Origin: Methylocapsa aurea
Lineage (GTDB): Bacteria > Pseudomonadota > Alphaproteobacteria > Rhizobiales > Beijerinckiaceae
Direction: 5' to 3'
NCBI RefSeq assembly: GCF_000746085.1
Contig: NZ_KN050804.1
Location: 96,829 to 160,828, forward strand
DNA length: 64,000 nucleotides
Shown: in pieces, positions 46,910 through 56,007 of the stretch
How the letters are laid out: each line of letters begins with the position of its first letter
Position numbering within the stretch: position 1 is the stretch's first letter
The notes under the pieces: model-generated
The model's input: only the letters and a program-made list of their open reading frames with translations
Told to the model about the DNA's origin: nothing
Databases searched by the model: none
Program-made: the position numbers and the translations under genes

Positions 46910-49693
46910 CTATTTCGCCAACACCCGCGCCGGAGGAAAGGCGACCTCGACCAGGGTCCCTTCGTGCTTCTTGCTTTTAATCGAGAAGAAGGCGCGATTG
47001 GCCTCGACCAGGGCCTTGGTCAGAGGAAGCCCTAGCCCGGTGCCGCCGGACGGCCGCGATGTTGCGAGCTGCCGGAACGGCTCGATGGCGATTTCGATTT
47101 CGTCCTCGGACATGCCGACGCCGGTGTCGCGAATGCGAAGCACCGCATGCCCGGATTCGGTGAGAGCGGTGGCGACGATGACCTGACCGCCAGGCTGATT
47201 GAACTTCACCGCATTTGACAGGAGATTGAGGACGATCTGGCGCAGCGAGCGTTCGTCCGCCACGACATGCGGCAACCCGGCCGCCAACGACAGCCGCAAG
47301 ATGACGCGCTCGCGGCTGGCCAGCGGCTGCATGATCGAGACGCATTCGGAGACGATGCGATTGGCATCGACCAAGGCGAAGTCGAGCTCCATCTTGCCCG
47401 CCTCGATCTTCGAGAGATCGAGCAAATCATTGACGAGGCTCATCACCAGCGCGCCCGAACTATGGATATCCTTAAGATAGTCCTTGTAGCGCTCATTGCC
47501 GATCGGACCGAAGCGCTCATCCATGATGACCTCGGCAAAGCCAAGGATCGCATTCAGCGGGGTCCTGATCTCGTGACTGACCTTGGCCAGGAAATCCGAT
47601 TTCAAGGCGCTCGCGCGTTCGGCCGCCCGGCGCGCCTCGTCGAGCTCGCGTTCGACCTTTTTCCAATGCGTCATGTCGCGCAAAAGCGCGCAAAACCGAA
47701 CCTCCTTCTCCTGTTCGGGGCCGCAATCCCACGGATCTCCGGCGCTGATCCGGCCGAGCGTCACGAACAGCGGAATGGCGCCGCCTTGGCGCGCGAGGCC
47801 CATGATCTCGCGCCCATCATTGAGGAGGCTGACGACGCCGTTTGATTTCAGCCCTTCGAAATAATCCTGCGCGCGGCTCCGGCTTTCGGGCGCGATCAGC
47901 ATGGCGAAGGGCTCTCCGGCGACCTCGCTCTGATCATAACCGAAAAGAGCCTCGCCGGATCGGTTCAGCGTCACGATGCGCCCTTGCAGGTCGAGCACGG
48001 CGACGCCGTCCATCGCGGTGTCCAAAATTGCGTTGAGCTCGCGGGCTTCGCTCTCGGCGCGGCGGCGCTCCGCTTCGAGGCTCGTCCCGCCGACTGGCCG
48101 CAAAGTCACGAGTTCCGCATTCTGCCGGCCCCAATCGATCGTCTGGCGATCGGCGCGCAAGGAAATGGGATTTCCCGCTCCGTCGCGCAACGCGACGCTC
48201 TCGCCTTGGACGGCGCGCCGCGCCATGCCGTTGACGATCCGCTCCAAAGCGCCGGCGGCAGTCGCGAGGCCGAGATCGGCATAGCCGAGCAGATCGAGCA
48301 GGAAGCGATTGGCGAAAACCGGCGCGCGATCGCGGCAAACAAGGATCCCGATCGGCAAGAGATCGACGATTTCCTGGAACATGTCCCGGTTGTCAACGAC
48401 GACCCCGGCCGCCCCAGTTCCGACGACGGACGTCTCCGGCGGCCCTACGGGGCGCGCGGCGCCAGCCGCGCCGATGTTGGCCCTCTCCGGCGCAAACCCG
48501 CTCTCCTCGCCCGGCGCCCGCCCTCGTTGGCCCTCCTGATCCGTCAGCTTGGCGCCCAGCGAAAACGCAATGGCATGGAAGGCGTTTTGCTCGTCCAACG
48601 TCAATGCCAATGTCGCCGTGGAGGGATCGTCGCCGCGCTGCGCCGCTGCGTTCTGATTCGCGGCAAGAGGGCGCAAAGCGATAATATTGGTCGCCTCCCC
48701 CGCGACGGGCATGCGCTCCGGCCTGTCGAGCGGCTTTGCCGCCGGCCGCATTCCGTCGCTCTCTCCGCCGGGCTGGCTCGAATTTTGGCCAAAGTCTGGC
48801 CTCGCAGGCGCGATCCGCTCAAGATCGATGAGGCCGAACCCACGATAGCCTGCAAAGGCGCGATCCTGGTCAAAGCTTGGCGCCGCGCCAAGAACAACCG
48901 GAACAGTCGCCGCCGCGCCGGCGATCGGCCATTGGATTTCGACTCCGCTCCAGCTCTGCCTGCGCGCCAATATTTGCGCAAGAGGCTCGCCCTGATCGCC
49001 CTGGAAGCCTCGCGCCACCTCGCCAAAGTCGCATCCGAGAAGATCGGCCGCCGCGGCGCCGACGACGCGCGCCAGCGGCGCGGTGACTTCGACAAACCGG
49101 TCGCGCGCGTCCGTGCGCCAAAGAAACCGGATCGGCCCCGTTTCTTTGAGGCTTTGCGTTAGCGCGGCGCGGACTTCCTCCGCGTCGCGCGGCTGGGGCA
49201 AAGGCGGCGAGGTGACCTCGGCCGCAACGAGAGGCGGCGACGGGGCAAACGAGGCAAGGAAGGAAGCGAGAACGGCGCCATCGCCAAAGGCAGCCGAAAC
49301 ATCGACCGCCGCGGCGACAAAGAGCGGCGCGGCGCCCTCACAACGGACCCGCCGGCACAAAAAGGTGATGCTCTGTGTCGCGGGCCCTAAGAAAAAGCGC
49401 AGTTTTTCGAAACGCGGCGCGGCGTCGAGCGGAAGGGTCGCGGCAAGTTCGGCGAGCCGTGTGGAGCCAGGGTCGCGCCCGCCGAAAACTCGGGCGGACA
49501 GATCCTCGAGAGTGTGCGCGCCAAACAGCCGCAGCAAGCTCACGCTGGCGAAAACCGCGCCCCCCGGTTGCGCGCCATGCGGCCCACCGGAGGCAAAAAC
49601 GGGCGCGTCGTCGGCAAGCCTCGGCGACAAGCTGCGCAGAGCTTTGGCGATCTCTTTCCCGGTCAGGCCGGGAGCAAAGCAAAACTCACTCAT
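46910..49693 (-). CDS. PAS-containing sensor histidine kinase, PdhS/PleC-like
   Basis: This is a 927-residue cytoplasmic kinase. It has an Ala-rich N-terminal half with degenerate PAS-like regions. A clear PAS domain is at about residues 560-680 (LNAILDTAMDGVAVLDLQGR, NRSGEALFGYDQSEVAGEPF). Next is the HisKA domain with KVSHEIRTPLNAILGFAEVI (phospho-His about residue 705), then HATPase boxes NLLSNAVKFNQPGG, RIRDTGVGMSEDEI and SGGTGLGLPLTKALVEANRA. The ERFGPIGNERYKDYLKDIHS stretch and the ending LVEVAFPPARVLA resemble PdhS/PleC/DivJ kinases of the DivK-CtrA cell-cycle pathway. No response regulator is adjacent. Confidence 0.85.
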   Translation of the reverse strand: MSEFCFAPGLTGKEIAKALRSLSPRLADDAPVFASGGPHGAQPGGAVFASVSLLRLFGAHTLEDLSARVFGGRDPGSTRLAELAATLPLDAAPRFEKLRFFLGPATQSITFLCRRVRCEGAAPLFVAAAVDVSAAFGDGAVLASFLASFAPSPPLVAAEVTSPPLPQPRDAEEVRAALTQSLKETGPIRFLWRTDARDRFVEVTAPLARVVGAAAADLLGCDFGEVARGFQGDQGEPLAQILARRQSWSGVEIQWPIAGAAATVPVVLGAAPSFDQDRAFAGYRGFGLIDLERIAPARPDFGQNSSQPGGESDGMRPAAKPLDRPERMPVAGEATNIIALRPLAANQNAAAQRGDDPSTATLALTLDEQNAFHAIAFSLGAKLTDQEGQRGRAPGEESGFAPERANIGAAGAARPVGPPETSVVGTGAAGVVVDNRDMFQEIVDLLPIGILVCRDRAPVFANRFLLDLLGYADLGLATAAGALERIVNGMARRAVQGESVALRDGAGNPISLRADRQTIDWGRQNAELVTLRPVGGTSLEAERRRAESEARELNAILDTAMDGVAVLDLQGRIVTLNRSGEALFGYDQSEVAGEPFAMLIAPESRSRAQDYFEGLKSNGVVSLLNDGREIMGLARQGGAIPLFVTLGRISAGDPWDCGPEQEKEVRFCALLRDMTHWKKVERELDEARRAAERASALKSDFLAKVSHEIRTPLNAILGFAEVIMDERFGPIGNERYKDYLKDIHSSGALVMSLVNDLLDLSKIEAGKMELDFALVDANRIVSECVSIMQPLASRERVILRLSLAAGLPHVVADERSLRQIVLNLLSNAVKFNQPGGQVIVATALTESGHAVLRIRDTGVGMSEDEIEIAIEPFRQLATSRPSGGTGLGLPLTKALVEANRAFFSIKSKKHEGTLVEVAFPPARVLAK

Positions 49694-50099
49694 GCCGCCT
49701 CGGGCTTCTCGACTCCTAGAGCGCAGCTCTGGCCCCAGAATGCTTGTCTCGGCGCATTTCCTTAACGCGAACCGGCGCGGATTGCGTTCGAAAACGGTCT
49801 ATTCTTTGGGAGCAAGGCCCCAGATCCAGCGCGCTTTAACAAAATCCTAACGGCGGATCGACGGAAGGTCTATCGCCAGGATCGGACTCCCGGCAATTTG
49901 ATCAATCTATCCTTAACCCTATTGTGTCCCGAGGCGGCCACAAACGGCCCCCTGGCGAGAGCCGCCTCGACGGCGCTCAGCTGGCGGACGCCGCCACAAT
50001 GCACCAGGTCTCAACGATTCACGCCTTGCGTCGCAGGCTTGCAATGGAGGTCTTGCAATCCCCGCCCGATCCTTTTAGGTTCCGGCGCCTATCGAACGC
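49694..50099. other. Gap upstream of tRNA-His with intergenic repeat
   Basis: No gene is visible. Positions about 49719-49800 hold CTAGAGCGCAGCTCTGG and then GCATTTCCTTAACGCGAACC, an inverted partial copy of the 19654-type repeat. The tRNA promoter is presumably just before 50100. Confidence 0.45.
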
Positions 50100-50176
50100 G
50101 CCGCCATAGCTCAGTTGGTTAGAGCGCTAGATTGTGGATCTAGAGGTCCCCCGTTCGAGCCGGGGTGGCGGTACCA
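50100..50176 (+). tRNA. tRNA-His (anticodon GTG)
   Basis: This is a full 77-base cloverleaf: 7-bp acceptor (GCCGCCA with TGGCGGT, first pair G-T), D-stem GCTC/GAGC, anticodon stem CTAGA/TCTAG with loop TTGTGGA, and T-stem CCCCG/CGGGG around TTCGAGC. The discriminator is A and CCA is encoded. Most bacterial tRNA-His have an extra G at -1 paired with C73. This one has neither, matching the known peculiarity of many alphaproteobacteria. Confidence 0.97.
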
Positions 50177-50606
50177 ATAAAAACAATGACTTAGATATCA
50201 ATCCGATTTGGCGCGGCGCCTATAGAAGCGCCCTTGTCGCCGCCTGCCATCGCTTCGGCGGGAAATGAGCGGCCTTCAAACGCACCACCTTCATTTTAGG
50301 TCGCCATGCGCAATCCAGCGGCGGCGCGCCGCGCTGCGCCTCGGTCAGCTTTGCGCCTAGGCCAATGGTTTAAGCGCTGAGGACGCGGTTCTCGGCCGAT
50401 GCGCTGTAACACTAGGTCGAGCGCCTGCTGCGCCTGCGCCCCGTTAGCTTCCCCGACATGGCCCTCAATGCGCCAGCACAGAACTTCCGCCTCGGGAAGG
50501 AAGTCCCGGCTGGAACGCCATGACCAAGATCACTTGAGCATGAGGGCGGATCAACGCAATCTGTCGCTCCGGACAATATGTCCCACAATTGAATGGCTCG
50601 GATTCT
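50177..50606. other. 430-bp gap between tRNA-His and the DDAH-like gene
   Basis: No supported gene is seen. A plus-strand stretch around 50456-50523 (MALNAPAQNFRLGKEVPAG) is open but has no ribosome site and no recognised family; it may be a decayed fragment. Confidence 0.3.
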
Positions 50607-51428
50607 ATGACAGCAGTTCCGCAGACTATCCTTATGTGCCCTCCCGATCACTTCGAGGTCGTTTACGTCATCAATCCCTGGATGGAGGGGCAGTTTGCAA
50701 ACACCGACGATGCCTTGGCCCATCGGCAATGGAATGACTTGCGAAATGCGATAGAACTTCATGCGAAAGTGGTGTTGGAGCCGCCGCGACAAGATTTGCC
50801 GGATATTGTTTTCACGGCGAATGCAGGCCTCGTTTTGGGCAAGAAGGTCATCGTCAGCCGGTTCCGCAGCGTCGAAAGACAGGGGGAAGAGCCGCATCAC
50901 CGCGCCTGGTTCACGGAAAATGGATTTGAGATTTTGGACTGGCCGCCGGAGGTCCCATTTGAAGGAGCGGGCGATGCCTTGTCTGATCGCGGGCGGGAAT
51001 TGCTGTGGGTCGGTCACGGCTTCCGCTCGGACGCCGCCGTGCCCGCGCTATTGGAAAGGCTGCTGGACCGCAAAACGGCGGCTTTGACTCTGATCGACCC
51101 GCGCTTTTATCATCTCGACACCTGCCTGTGTCCTTTAGCGGGCGGCTATTTGTTGTATTTTCCGGCGGCCTTCGATGAAAAATCGCGCGCCTTAATTGAA
51201 GTGCTGGTCCCGAAAGACAAGCGCATCGCGGTTGAGGAAGCCGACGCCCTGAAATTCTGCTGCAACGCCGTCGATCTTGACGGCTTTGTGTTAATGAATG
51301 ACGCATCCGAAAATTTGCGGAGCCGTTTGCGCAGCGCCGGCTTTACGCCCGTGATCACGCCTTTGTCTGAGTTCATGAAGGCTGGCGGCGCGGCCAAGTG
51401 CCTGACGCTTAAGTTGGTCGAGATCTAG
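50607..51428 (+). CDS. Amidinotransferase-fold hydrolase (DDAH/arginine deiminase-like)
   Basis: The protein has 273 residues from ATG 50607; a TTG at 50589 is possible. Family marks are DIVFTANAGLVLGKKVIV (substrate-binding Asp/Asn), PFEGAGDALSD (about residues 111-121), RFYHLDTCLCPLAGGYLLYF with catalytic His, and the C-terminal nucleophile Cys in GGAAKCLTLKLVE. This set fits dimethylargininase and related guanidino-hydrolases, which release citrulline or similar products. The exact substrate cannot be read. No arginine-pathway neighbours are seen. Confidence 0.85.
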   Translation: MTAVPQTILMCPPDHFEVVYVINPWMEGQFANTDDALAHRQWNDLRNAIELHAKVVLEPPRQDLPDIVFTANAGLVLGKKVIVSRFRSVERQGEEPHHRAWFTENGFEILDWPPEVPFEGAGDALSDRGRELLWVGHGFRSDAAVPALLERLLDRKTAALTLIDPRFYHLDTCLCPLAGGYLLYFPAAFDEKSRALIEVLVPKDKRIAVEEADALKFCCNAVDLDGFVLMNDASENLRSRLRSAGFTPVITPLSEFMKAGGAAKCLTLKLVEI

Positions 51429-51473
51429 AAAGGCGCGGTCCTATTTCGGCAACATTTCCCGCCGACGCCTTTT

Positions 51474-52493
51474 TCAGGGAAGATAGGGACCGCGCGCGGA
51501 ATCGACGAGGCCTCGACTGGTGATGACGATCCAGCCCGCGCCGCGCCGTTCAATCGATTTCACCGTCCCTGCGCCGGGAATGACCTCCCCAAGAGCCACC
51601 TCCAAGGAGCCATGCGCGTTCTCGACCAGCGCAATGCCGTCATAGACATCGCGCACGACCCAGCTTGTGATCAACTGCGGCTTTTTCGGCCCCGGTCCGG
51701 CCGCTGAATCGAGCAGCGACTTCACCTGTCCCAAGTCCAGTTGAGGGCGAACCGAAGATGCGGCCTTCGCAAGCGCCGAGACGGCTGGAGCGGGGCTCGC
51801 CGCCGCCGGCGCGGCGGTCTGCCGTTCGATGCGTTCAAGCCGGTCGACCATCTGCTGGAGCTTGGCTGTGGGCTCGTGCTGCATGCGCTCGACTTTGTTC
51901 GCCAGCTCGGCGATCGAGGCGCTGGTCTCCGTCTTCGCCGCATCGAACCTTGTCTTCAGTCCGTCCAGACTCTTCTCGAAGACGCGCTGATTTGGCGCGG
52001 TCTGGTTGAGAGCGTTCTGGGTTTGCGCGAGGGAGGTGCGCAAGGCTTCGACATTGCTCGCCAGCACGCGCACGTCCTCGGCCAACTTTTGCGTTGTGCG
52101 CAAGATCTCGGCGCGCTCCACGCTCTCTTGCGAGGGAACAGCTTGCGTCGACGCTGTCTTCAGGCTGGCCTCCGGCGCTCCGGAGCGGAACATGTAGGAT
52201 CCCGCGGCCCAAGCAAAGCCAAGAACGCAGACAGCCAGAGCCAAATGCGAACCATAAGCGAAGCCCGTCCTGCTCCTTGAGCGCGGCGCGTCAGCCTCGC
52301 GGGAGTCGCCTCTGTCGAAGAAGGGCTCCATCGCGAAGAGCGCTTCGGCAGCCTGTTTCGAGCCCTGGGCTTTACTTTGACCCTGGCCGCGCGTCGCCGG
52401 CAAATTCTCGTTCGGCGTCGCGGACGAGGCGTCGTCGCGACCGCCCTTTCCGGGCTCGGCTCCAGAATCGGCGCTCTCGGCGGAATGATCCAC
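51474..52493 (-). CDS. Membrane-anchored coiled-coil hypothetical protein
   Basis: This is a 339-residue protein. The cytoplasmic N-terminal segment (about residues 1-78) is acidic and polar with LFAMEPFFDRGDSREAD. One membrane helix follows (SHLALAVCVLGFAWAAGSYM, about residues 82-101). Next comes a coiled coil (about 125-225; LAEDVRVLASNVEALRTSLA, ELANKVERMQHEPTAKLQQM), an Ala/Pro linker and a small C-terminal domain (ITSWVVRDVYDGIALVENAH, EVALGEVIPGAGTVKSIERR). It looks like conserved Hyphomicrobiales proteins of unknown role, probably at the cell envelope. Confidence 0.75.
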   Translation of the reverse strand: MDHSAESADSGAEPGKGGRDDASSATPNENLPATRGQGQSKAQGSKQAAEALFAMEPFFDRGDSREADAPRSRSRTGFAYGSHLALAVCVLGFAWAAGSYMFRSGAPEASLKTASTQAVPSQESVERAEILRTTQKLAEDVRVLASNVEALRTSLAQTQNALNQTAPNQRVFEKSLDGLKTRFDAAKTETSASIAELANKVERMQHEPTAKLQQMVDRLERIERQTAAPAAASPAPAVSALAKAASSVRPQLDLGQVKSLLDSAAGPGPKKPQLITSWVVRDVYDGIALVENAHGSLEVALGEVIPGAGTVKSIERRGAGWIVITSRGLVDSARGPYLP

Positions 52494-52655
52494 GCGAATT
52501 CTCCACGATCGGTTTCCGTTAACCCCTTTGTCGTCCAGGTTTGATTAATCCCGCGTTAACGGCGCCCTAGCGCTCGCTGCGGCTTTTATCAGGACCGCGA
52601 TCGGAAACTTATCCGCCTCGGCGACGTTGTCGACGGCAAAAGGGGGGAGGCGGCT

Positions 52656-52916
52656 ATGGTCAAGACCAAATGGATGGCTCTGTTGTTCATATCGGCCATC
52701 GGGACCGCGCCTGTTCTCGCTCAAGGCGGGGGGTTCGAAGCCTTGCCCTCCGGCGAGAAGAGCGCTGCCGGCCTGCTGAACGAACATAATCTGACCGCTA
52801 CGGGAAAAACGGTTCCGCACCCAGGCGTTCCCCAGGATAGCGGCATGACCGAGCTCGACCGCCAAATCCAGAAAAAGGACGGCCTATTGGAGCGGAGCAT
52901 CTGCGCCAATTGCTAG
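52656..52916 (+). CDS. Small secreted protein ending in CxxC
   Basis: This is an 86-residue exported protein with ribosome site GGGGGGAGG at 52642-52650. The signal peptide covers about residues 1-22 (WMALLFISAIGTAPVLAQ). The mature part is polar and ends SICANC, whose two Cys are the only ones present and could form a disulfide or bind metal. The pattern DRQIQKKDGLLERSIC is one I associate with short exported proteins of the order. It is divergent from the coiled-coil protein gene. Function is unknown. Confidence 0.65.
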   Translation: MVKTKWMALLFISAIGTAPVLAQGGGFEALPSGEKSAAGLLNEHNLTATGKTVPHPGVPQDSGMTELDRQIQKKDGLLERSICANC

Positions 52917-52978
52917 CGGGTTTTTCAGCGCAACGGCCGCCGATTCTAACAGGCTGATCCGTCTTTTCGATCAGTAAC

Positions 52979-53055
52979 GGCTCAACTCATTGAAATCTGA
53001 GCAGCTCCTGTTCGATCAGATGAGTCCATTTGATCGGGGGGGCCCGCTAGATCGT
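52979..53055. repeat. Degenerate AGCGCT-type repeat
   Basis: CTGTTCGATCAGATGAGTCC and ATTTGATCGG give the imperfect palindrome typical of the family, ending in a CTAG. It lies in the 218-bp gap before mtnA. Confidence 0.4.
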
Positions 53056-53134
53056 CCAACTTTCCGCGTCGAACGCGCTCCCATTGGCCGCCGACTTGCT
53101 CTAAAGCCATGAGTGGGCGCGAGGGAGCGGATTG

Positions 53135-54256
53135 ATGCGTGTCGAGGGAAAGGCTTTTACGACGATTTGGGCGGAGGCTGACGGCGCCAGCATCAAGATC
53201 ATCGATCAGACGCGATTGCCGCATCATTTTGAAATCGTCTCGATCGCCGATGCGCCCGCCGCCGCCCGAGCGATCGCCGACATGCAGGTGCGCGGCGCGC
53301 CATTGATTGGCGTGACGGCGGCTTATGGCGTCGCGCTCGCTATGCGGTCGGACCCGTCGACCGCCAATCTTGAGGCTGCTTGCGCGTTGCTCAAGGCGAC
53401 CCGGCCGACTGCCGTCAATCTGCAATGGGCGCTGGAGTCCATGCGCTGCCGCCTTTCGGCCTTGCCACCCGCAGAGCGCGCCGCCGCCGGCTTCGCCCAT
53501 GCCTCCTCCATCGCCCAAGAAGATATCGCGCTTTGCGAGGCGATCGGCGATCATGGGCTTTGCCTCATCGAAGCCGCCGCGGCAAAGCGCAAGGACGGCG
53601 GTCCGATCAATATTCTCACCCATTGCAACGCCGGCTGGCTGGCGACGGTCGACTGGGGCACCGCGACGGCGCCGATCTACAAAGCGCATGAGGCCGGCAT
53701 GGCTCTGCATATATGGGTCGACGAAACGCGCCCGCGCAATCAAGGCGCCTCGCTGACCGCCTGGGAGCTCAAGCAGCATGGCGTGCCCCACACGATCATC
53801 GTCGATAATGCGGGCGGGCATTTGATGCAGCACGGCAAGGTCGATCTCGTCATCGTCGGGACCGATCGCACCACGGCCTCGGGCGATGTCTGCAACAAGA
53901 TCGGCACGTATTTGAAGGCTCTGGCGGCAAAGGATAATGGCGTGCCGTTTTTCGTCGCCGCTCCCTCGCCTTCAATTGATTTCGCGATCGGCGACGGCGT
54001 CGCCGAGGCGCCGATAGAGACGCGCTCGCCGGAGGAAGTCACCCATATCGCCGGGTGCGGCGAGGATGGGCGCATCGAGGTCGTGCGCCTGACGCCTGCG
54101 GGGAGCGCCGCGCATAATCCCGCGTTCGACGTGACCCCTGCCCGCCTTGTCACAGGTCTCATCACCGAGCGCGGCGTCATCGAGGCCAACCGAAGCGCGC
54201 TCGCGAAAGCCTTTCCCGAACGGGTGGCGCGCCCAGGCGAGAGCAGGATGATCTGA
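53135..54256 (+). CDS. mtnA: S-methyl-5-thioribose-1-phosphate isomerase
   Basis: MtnA converts methylthioribose-1-P to methylthioribulose-1-P in methionine salvage. The 373-residue eIF2B-like fold has [20 protein letters not shown] (about residues 49-68), [20 protein letters not shown] with the catalytic Cys, [19 protein letters not shown] and the catalytic Asp in [23 protein letters not shown] 53135 has GAGGGAGCGG just upstream. No other salvage gene is in the window. Confidence 0.96.
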   Translation: MRVEGKAFTTIWAEADGASIKIIDQTRLPHHFEIVSIADAPAAARAIADMQVRGAPLIGVTAAYGVALAMRSDPSTANLEAACALLKATRPTAVNLQWALESMRCRLSALPPAERAAAGFAHASSIAQEDIALCEAIGDHGLCLIEAAAAKRKDGGPINILTHCNAGWLATVDWGTATAPIYKAHEAGMALHIWVDETRPRNQGASLTAWELKQHGVPHTIIVDNAGGHLMQHGKVDLVIVGTDRTTASGDVCNKIGTYLKALAAKDNGVPFFVAAPSPSIDFAIGDGVAEAPIETRSPEEVTHIAGCGEDGRIEVVRLTPAGSAAHNPAFDVTPARLVTGLITERGVIEANRSALAKAFPERVARPGESRMI

Positions 54257-54293
54257 TCCCAAGAAAGCAGCAACCTCTTGGGATCAAACTCTG

Positions 54294-54409
54294 GAGCCTA
54301 TTCCGAACAGATTGGTTCAATCTGTTCGGCGAGAATATACTCAGACTCTTTAACACTGGAGCGATTTCTGATCGATCGAATGACTCCATTCGATCGGATA
54401 GCGCTCTAG
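54294..54409. repeat. 116-bp repeat, left copy of an inverted pair
   Basis: This segment is about 94% identical (7 mismatches counted by eye) to the reverse complement of 55199-55314. It consists of two hairpins: AACAGATTGGTTCAATCTGTT and GATCGAATGACTCCATTCGA. It supplies the stop codon (TAG, 54408-54406) of the membrane protein gene. Confidence 0.9.
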
Positions 54410-55002
54410 AGATCGCCCTCAGCGGATTTTTCGGTGCGCTTGCCGCTCAAGCGCCACCAGAACGTCAAGCCGATGCCAACCAGAACGACGAAACCGAAGA
54501 GCAAAACGAGAGCGGAATTATAGATCCATGCGATCGCCGGCACGCCAAGCGCCATGGTGACGCCGAGCACGCAAATCTGCCAGGACACGGCATGAACTCC
54601 GGCGATAAAGGTGCCAAGCGCCAATAGCAACAGGAGCGTCAGCCCGATCGCTTGAGCGTCCATCAATCTTGAAACGCCGGTCAGGAACACGAGGTTCATC
54701 GCGATCAAAAAAGCCGCCCAATGAAGCGTTTGCGTCCAAATCAACCGGAATTTAGCGTCCCGATCGTGAGCATGCGGCCATCCTGTGAGCACACAGACGA
54801 CTCCGATCAATGGAGCGAGAAACTCCCAATAGACAATGAGAGGCTGCCTTAAGAACGTGGTGAAGGCGACGCCCAATATTGTGAGCACCAGCAGAATGAA
54901 AAAAGGCAGTTCCTTCAGCAGCAATTCCCGTAGCAAGACGCCTGCATCGCGCGTCTGGGCCAAGTGACCAAGCGGCTCTTCCACTTCTTCCGGTTCGTCC
55001 AT
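54406..55002 (-). CDS. Multi-helix membrane protein, paralogue A
   Basis: The protein has 198 residues from ATG 55002; an open extension to 55167 runs through repeat DNA. It has an acidic cytoplasmic start (DEPEEVEEPLG) then five to six hydrophobic segments: LPFFILLVLTILGVAFTTFL, FLAPLIGVVCVLTGW, HWAAFLIAMNLVFLTGV, GLTLLLLLALGTFIAGVHAV, GVTMALGVPAIAWIYN and LLFGFVVLVGIGLTFWW. Well over half its residues match paralogue B (55429-56007) over the membrane part, including RLIWTQ-LHW and GVPAIAW. The function is unknown. The gene is enclosed by an inverted 116-bp repeat. Confidence 0.75.
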   Translation of the reverse strand: MDEPEEVEEPLGHLAQTRDAGVLLRELLLKELPFFILLVLTILGVAFTTFLRQPLIVYWEFLAPLIGVVCVLTGWPHAHDRDAKFRLIWTQTLHWAAFLIAMNLVFLTGVSRLMDAQAIGLTLLLLLALGTFIAGVHAVSWQICVLGVTMALGVPAIAWIYNSALVLLFGFVVLVGIGLTFWWRLSGKRTEKSAEGDL

Positions 55003-55428
55003 GGGCAATCCATTCCTGTATAAACAGCCAATAAACCAGCCTATTGCAACAAGCTTAAGGCGCCAGTCCCGGTTGTCCAATGGGAGCCAGCGGCATTCAA
55101 CCCCTAGAGCGCCTCCAGATTCCGCAGCGAAAGCGGATCCAGTTTTTATTTTATCGCATTTTCTCAATGAACCAGCGTTTATTTCGCTGGCAAGCGCGCT
55201 AGCGCGCTTTCCGATCGAATGGAGTCATTCGATCGATCAGAAATCGCTCCCGTGTTAAAGAGTCTGAGCATATTCCCGTCGAACAGATTGAACCAATCTG
55301 TTCGGAATATGCTCTGGCTTGCAATAAGCGCAAGACAATTGACTTAGCGCAAGCGCCAACGGCCCCGACCCGTCAGGAGCGCGGCAAGGCGATCGGAGCG
55401 GCATGCGGGTCACAAGGCAAATGCGAGG
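55003..55428. other. Repeat-filled gap between the paralogues
   Basis: No gene is seen. It contains a 19654-type remnant (about 55122-55190; AGAGCGCCTCCAGATTCCGC, TTTTATCGCATTTTCTCAAT) followed by the 116-bp repeat copy at 55199-55314. Confidence 0.5.
55199..55314. repeat. 116-bp repeat, right copy of an inverted pair
   Basis: This is the inverse of 54294-54409 with the same length. It starts CTAGCGCGCTTTCCGATCGA and ends GGAATATGCTC. The two copies enclose about 790 bp including paralogue A. Confidence 0.9.
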
Positions 55429-56007
55429 TTATCCGCTCAGGCCCTCTCGCAAAGCGCGCCATTCGCGCCAGCGCCACCAGAGCGTCCCCCCGACCCCGAA
55501 AACAACGACGACGCCCAAGAACAGGATCAGCGCTGAATCCTCAAGCCACGCAATCGCCGGCACCCCCGCCGCCATCACGATGCCGAGAAAGCCAATCTGC
55601 CAGGACAAGATATGGATTCCCGAAATGACAGTGCCGATCGCGAGCAGCAATAGAAGCGTCAGGCCGATCGTATCCGCATCTGTTATTCTCTGAACGCTGG
55701 GCATGAGCACGATATTCATCGCGATCAGAAAGACGGTCCAATGCAGCGCCTGCGTCCAGATGAGCCGCAATCGAGCGTCCTTGCCGCTTGCGCGGGACCA
55801 TCCGGAGGCGATGCAGACGAGGGCCATCAGCGCCGCCAGCACCTCCCAATAACCGATAAGGGGCTTGTTCGAAAAGCTGGTGTAGCCCACGCCGAAAATA
55901 GTGAGCGTGAGCATCGCCAAATAAGGCAATTGCCTGATCCAGAAACGCCCGCTGCGCGAATTGGGGAAAGGGTCATCGGCGTCGAGCGCGTCTATCGGTT
56001 CCCTCAT
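55429..56007 (-). CDS. Multi-helix membrane protein, paralogue B
   Basis: This 192-residue protein is collinear with paralogue A: LPYLAMLTLTIFGVGYTSFS, VLAALMALVCIASGW, RLIWTQALHWTVFLIAMNIV, IGLTLLLLLAIGTVISGIHI, MAAGVPAIAWLEDSALILFL and a basic end, WWRWREWRALR. The two also share sequence just upstream of their starts (GAATGGAT-GCC-ATG), which supports a local duplication. The predicted topology has an even number of helices with both ends in the cytoplasm. The role is unknown; SPW-repeat-like proteins are one possibility. Confidence 0.72.
   Translation of the reverse strand: MREPIDALDADDPFPNSRSGRFWIRQLPYLAMLTLTIFGVGYTSFSNKPLIGYWEVLAALMALVCIASGWSRASGKDARLRLIWTQALHWTVFLIAMNIVLMPSVQRITDADTIGLTLLLLLAIGTVISGIHILSWQIGFLGIVMAAGVPAIAWLEDSALILFLGVVVVFGVGGTLWWRWREWRALREGLSG

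Noticed and set aside
47984..49162. Plus-strand 392-codon frame opposite the histidine kinase
   Set aside because: Antisense shadow with Arg/Pro-rich low-complexity translation.
52917..53134. Possible SAM riboswitch before mtnA
   Set aside because: No SAM-I/II/SAM-like conserved core could be traced; the gap is occupied by a palindromic repeat.
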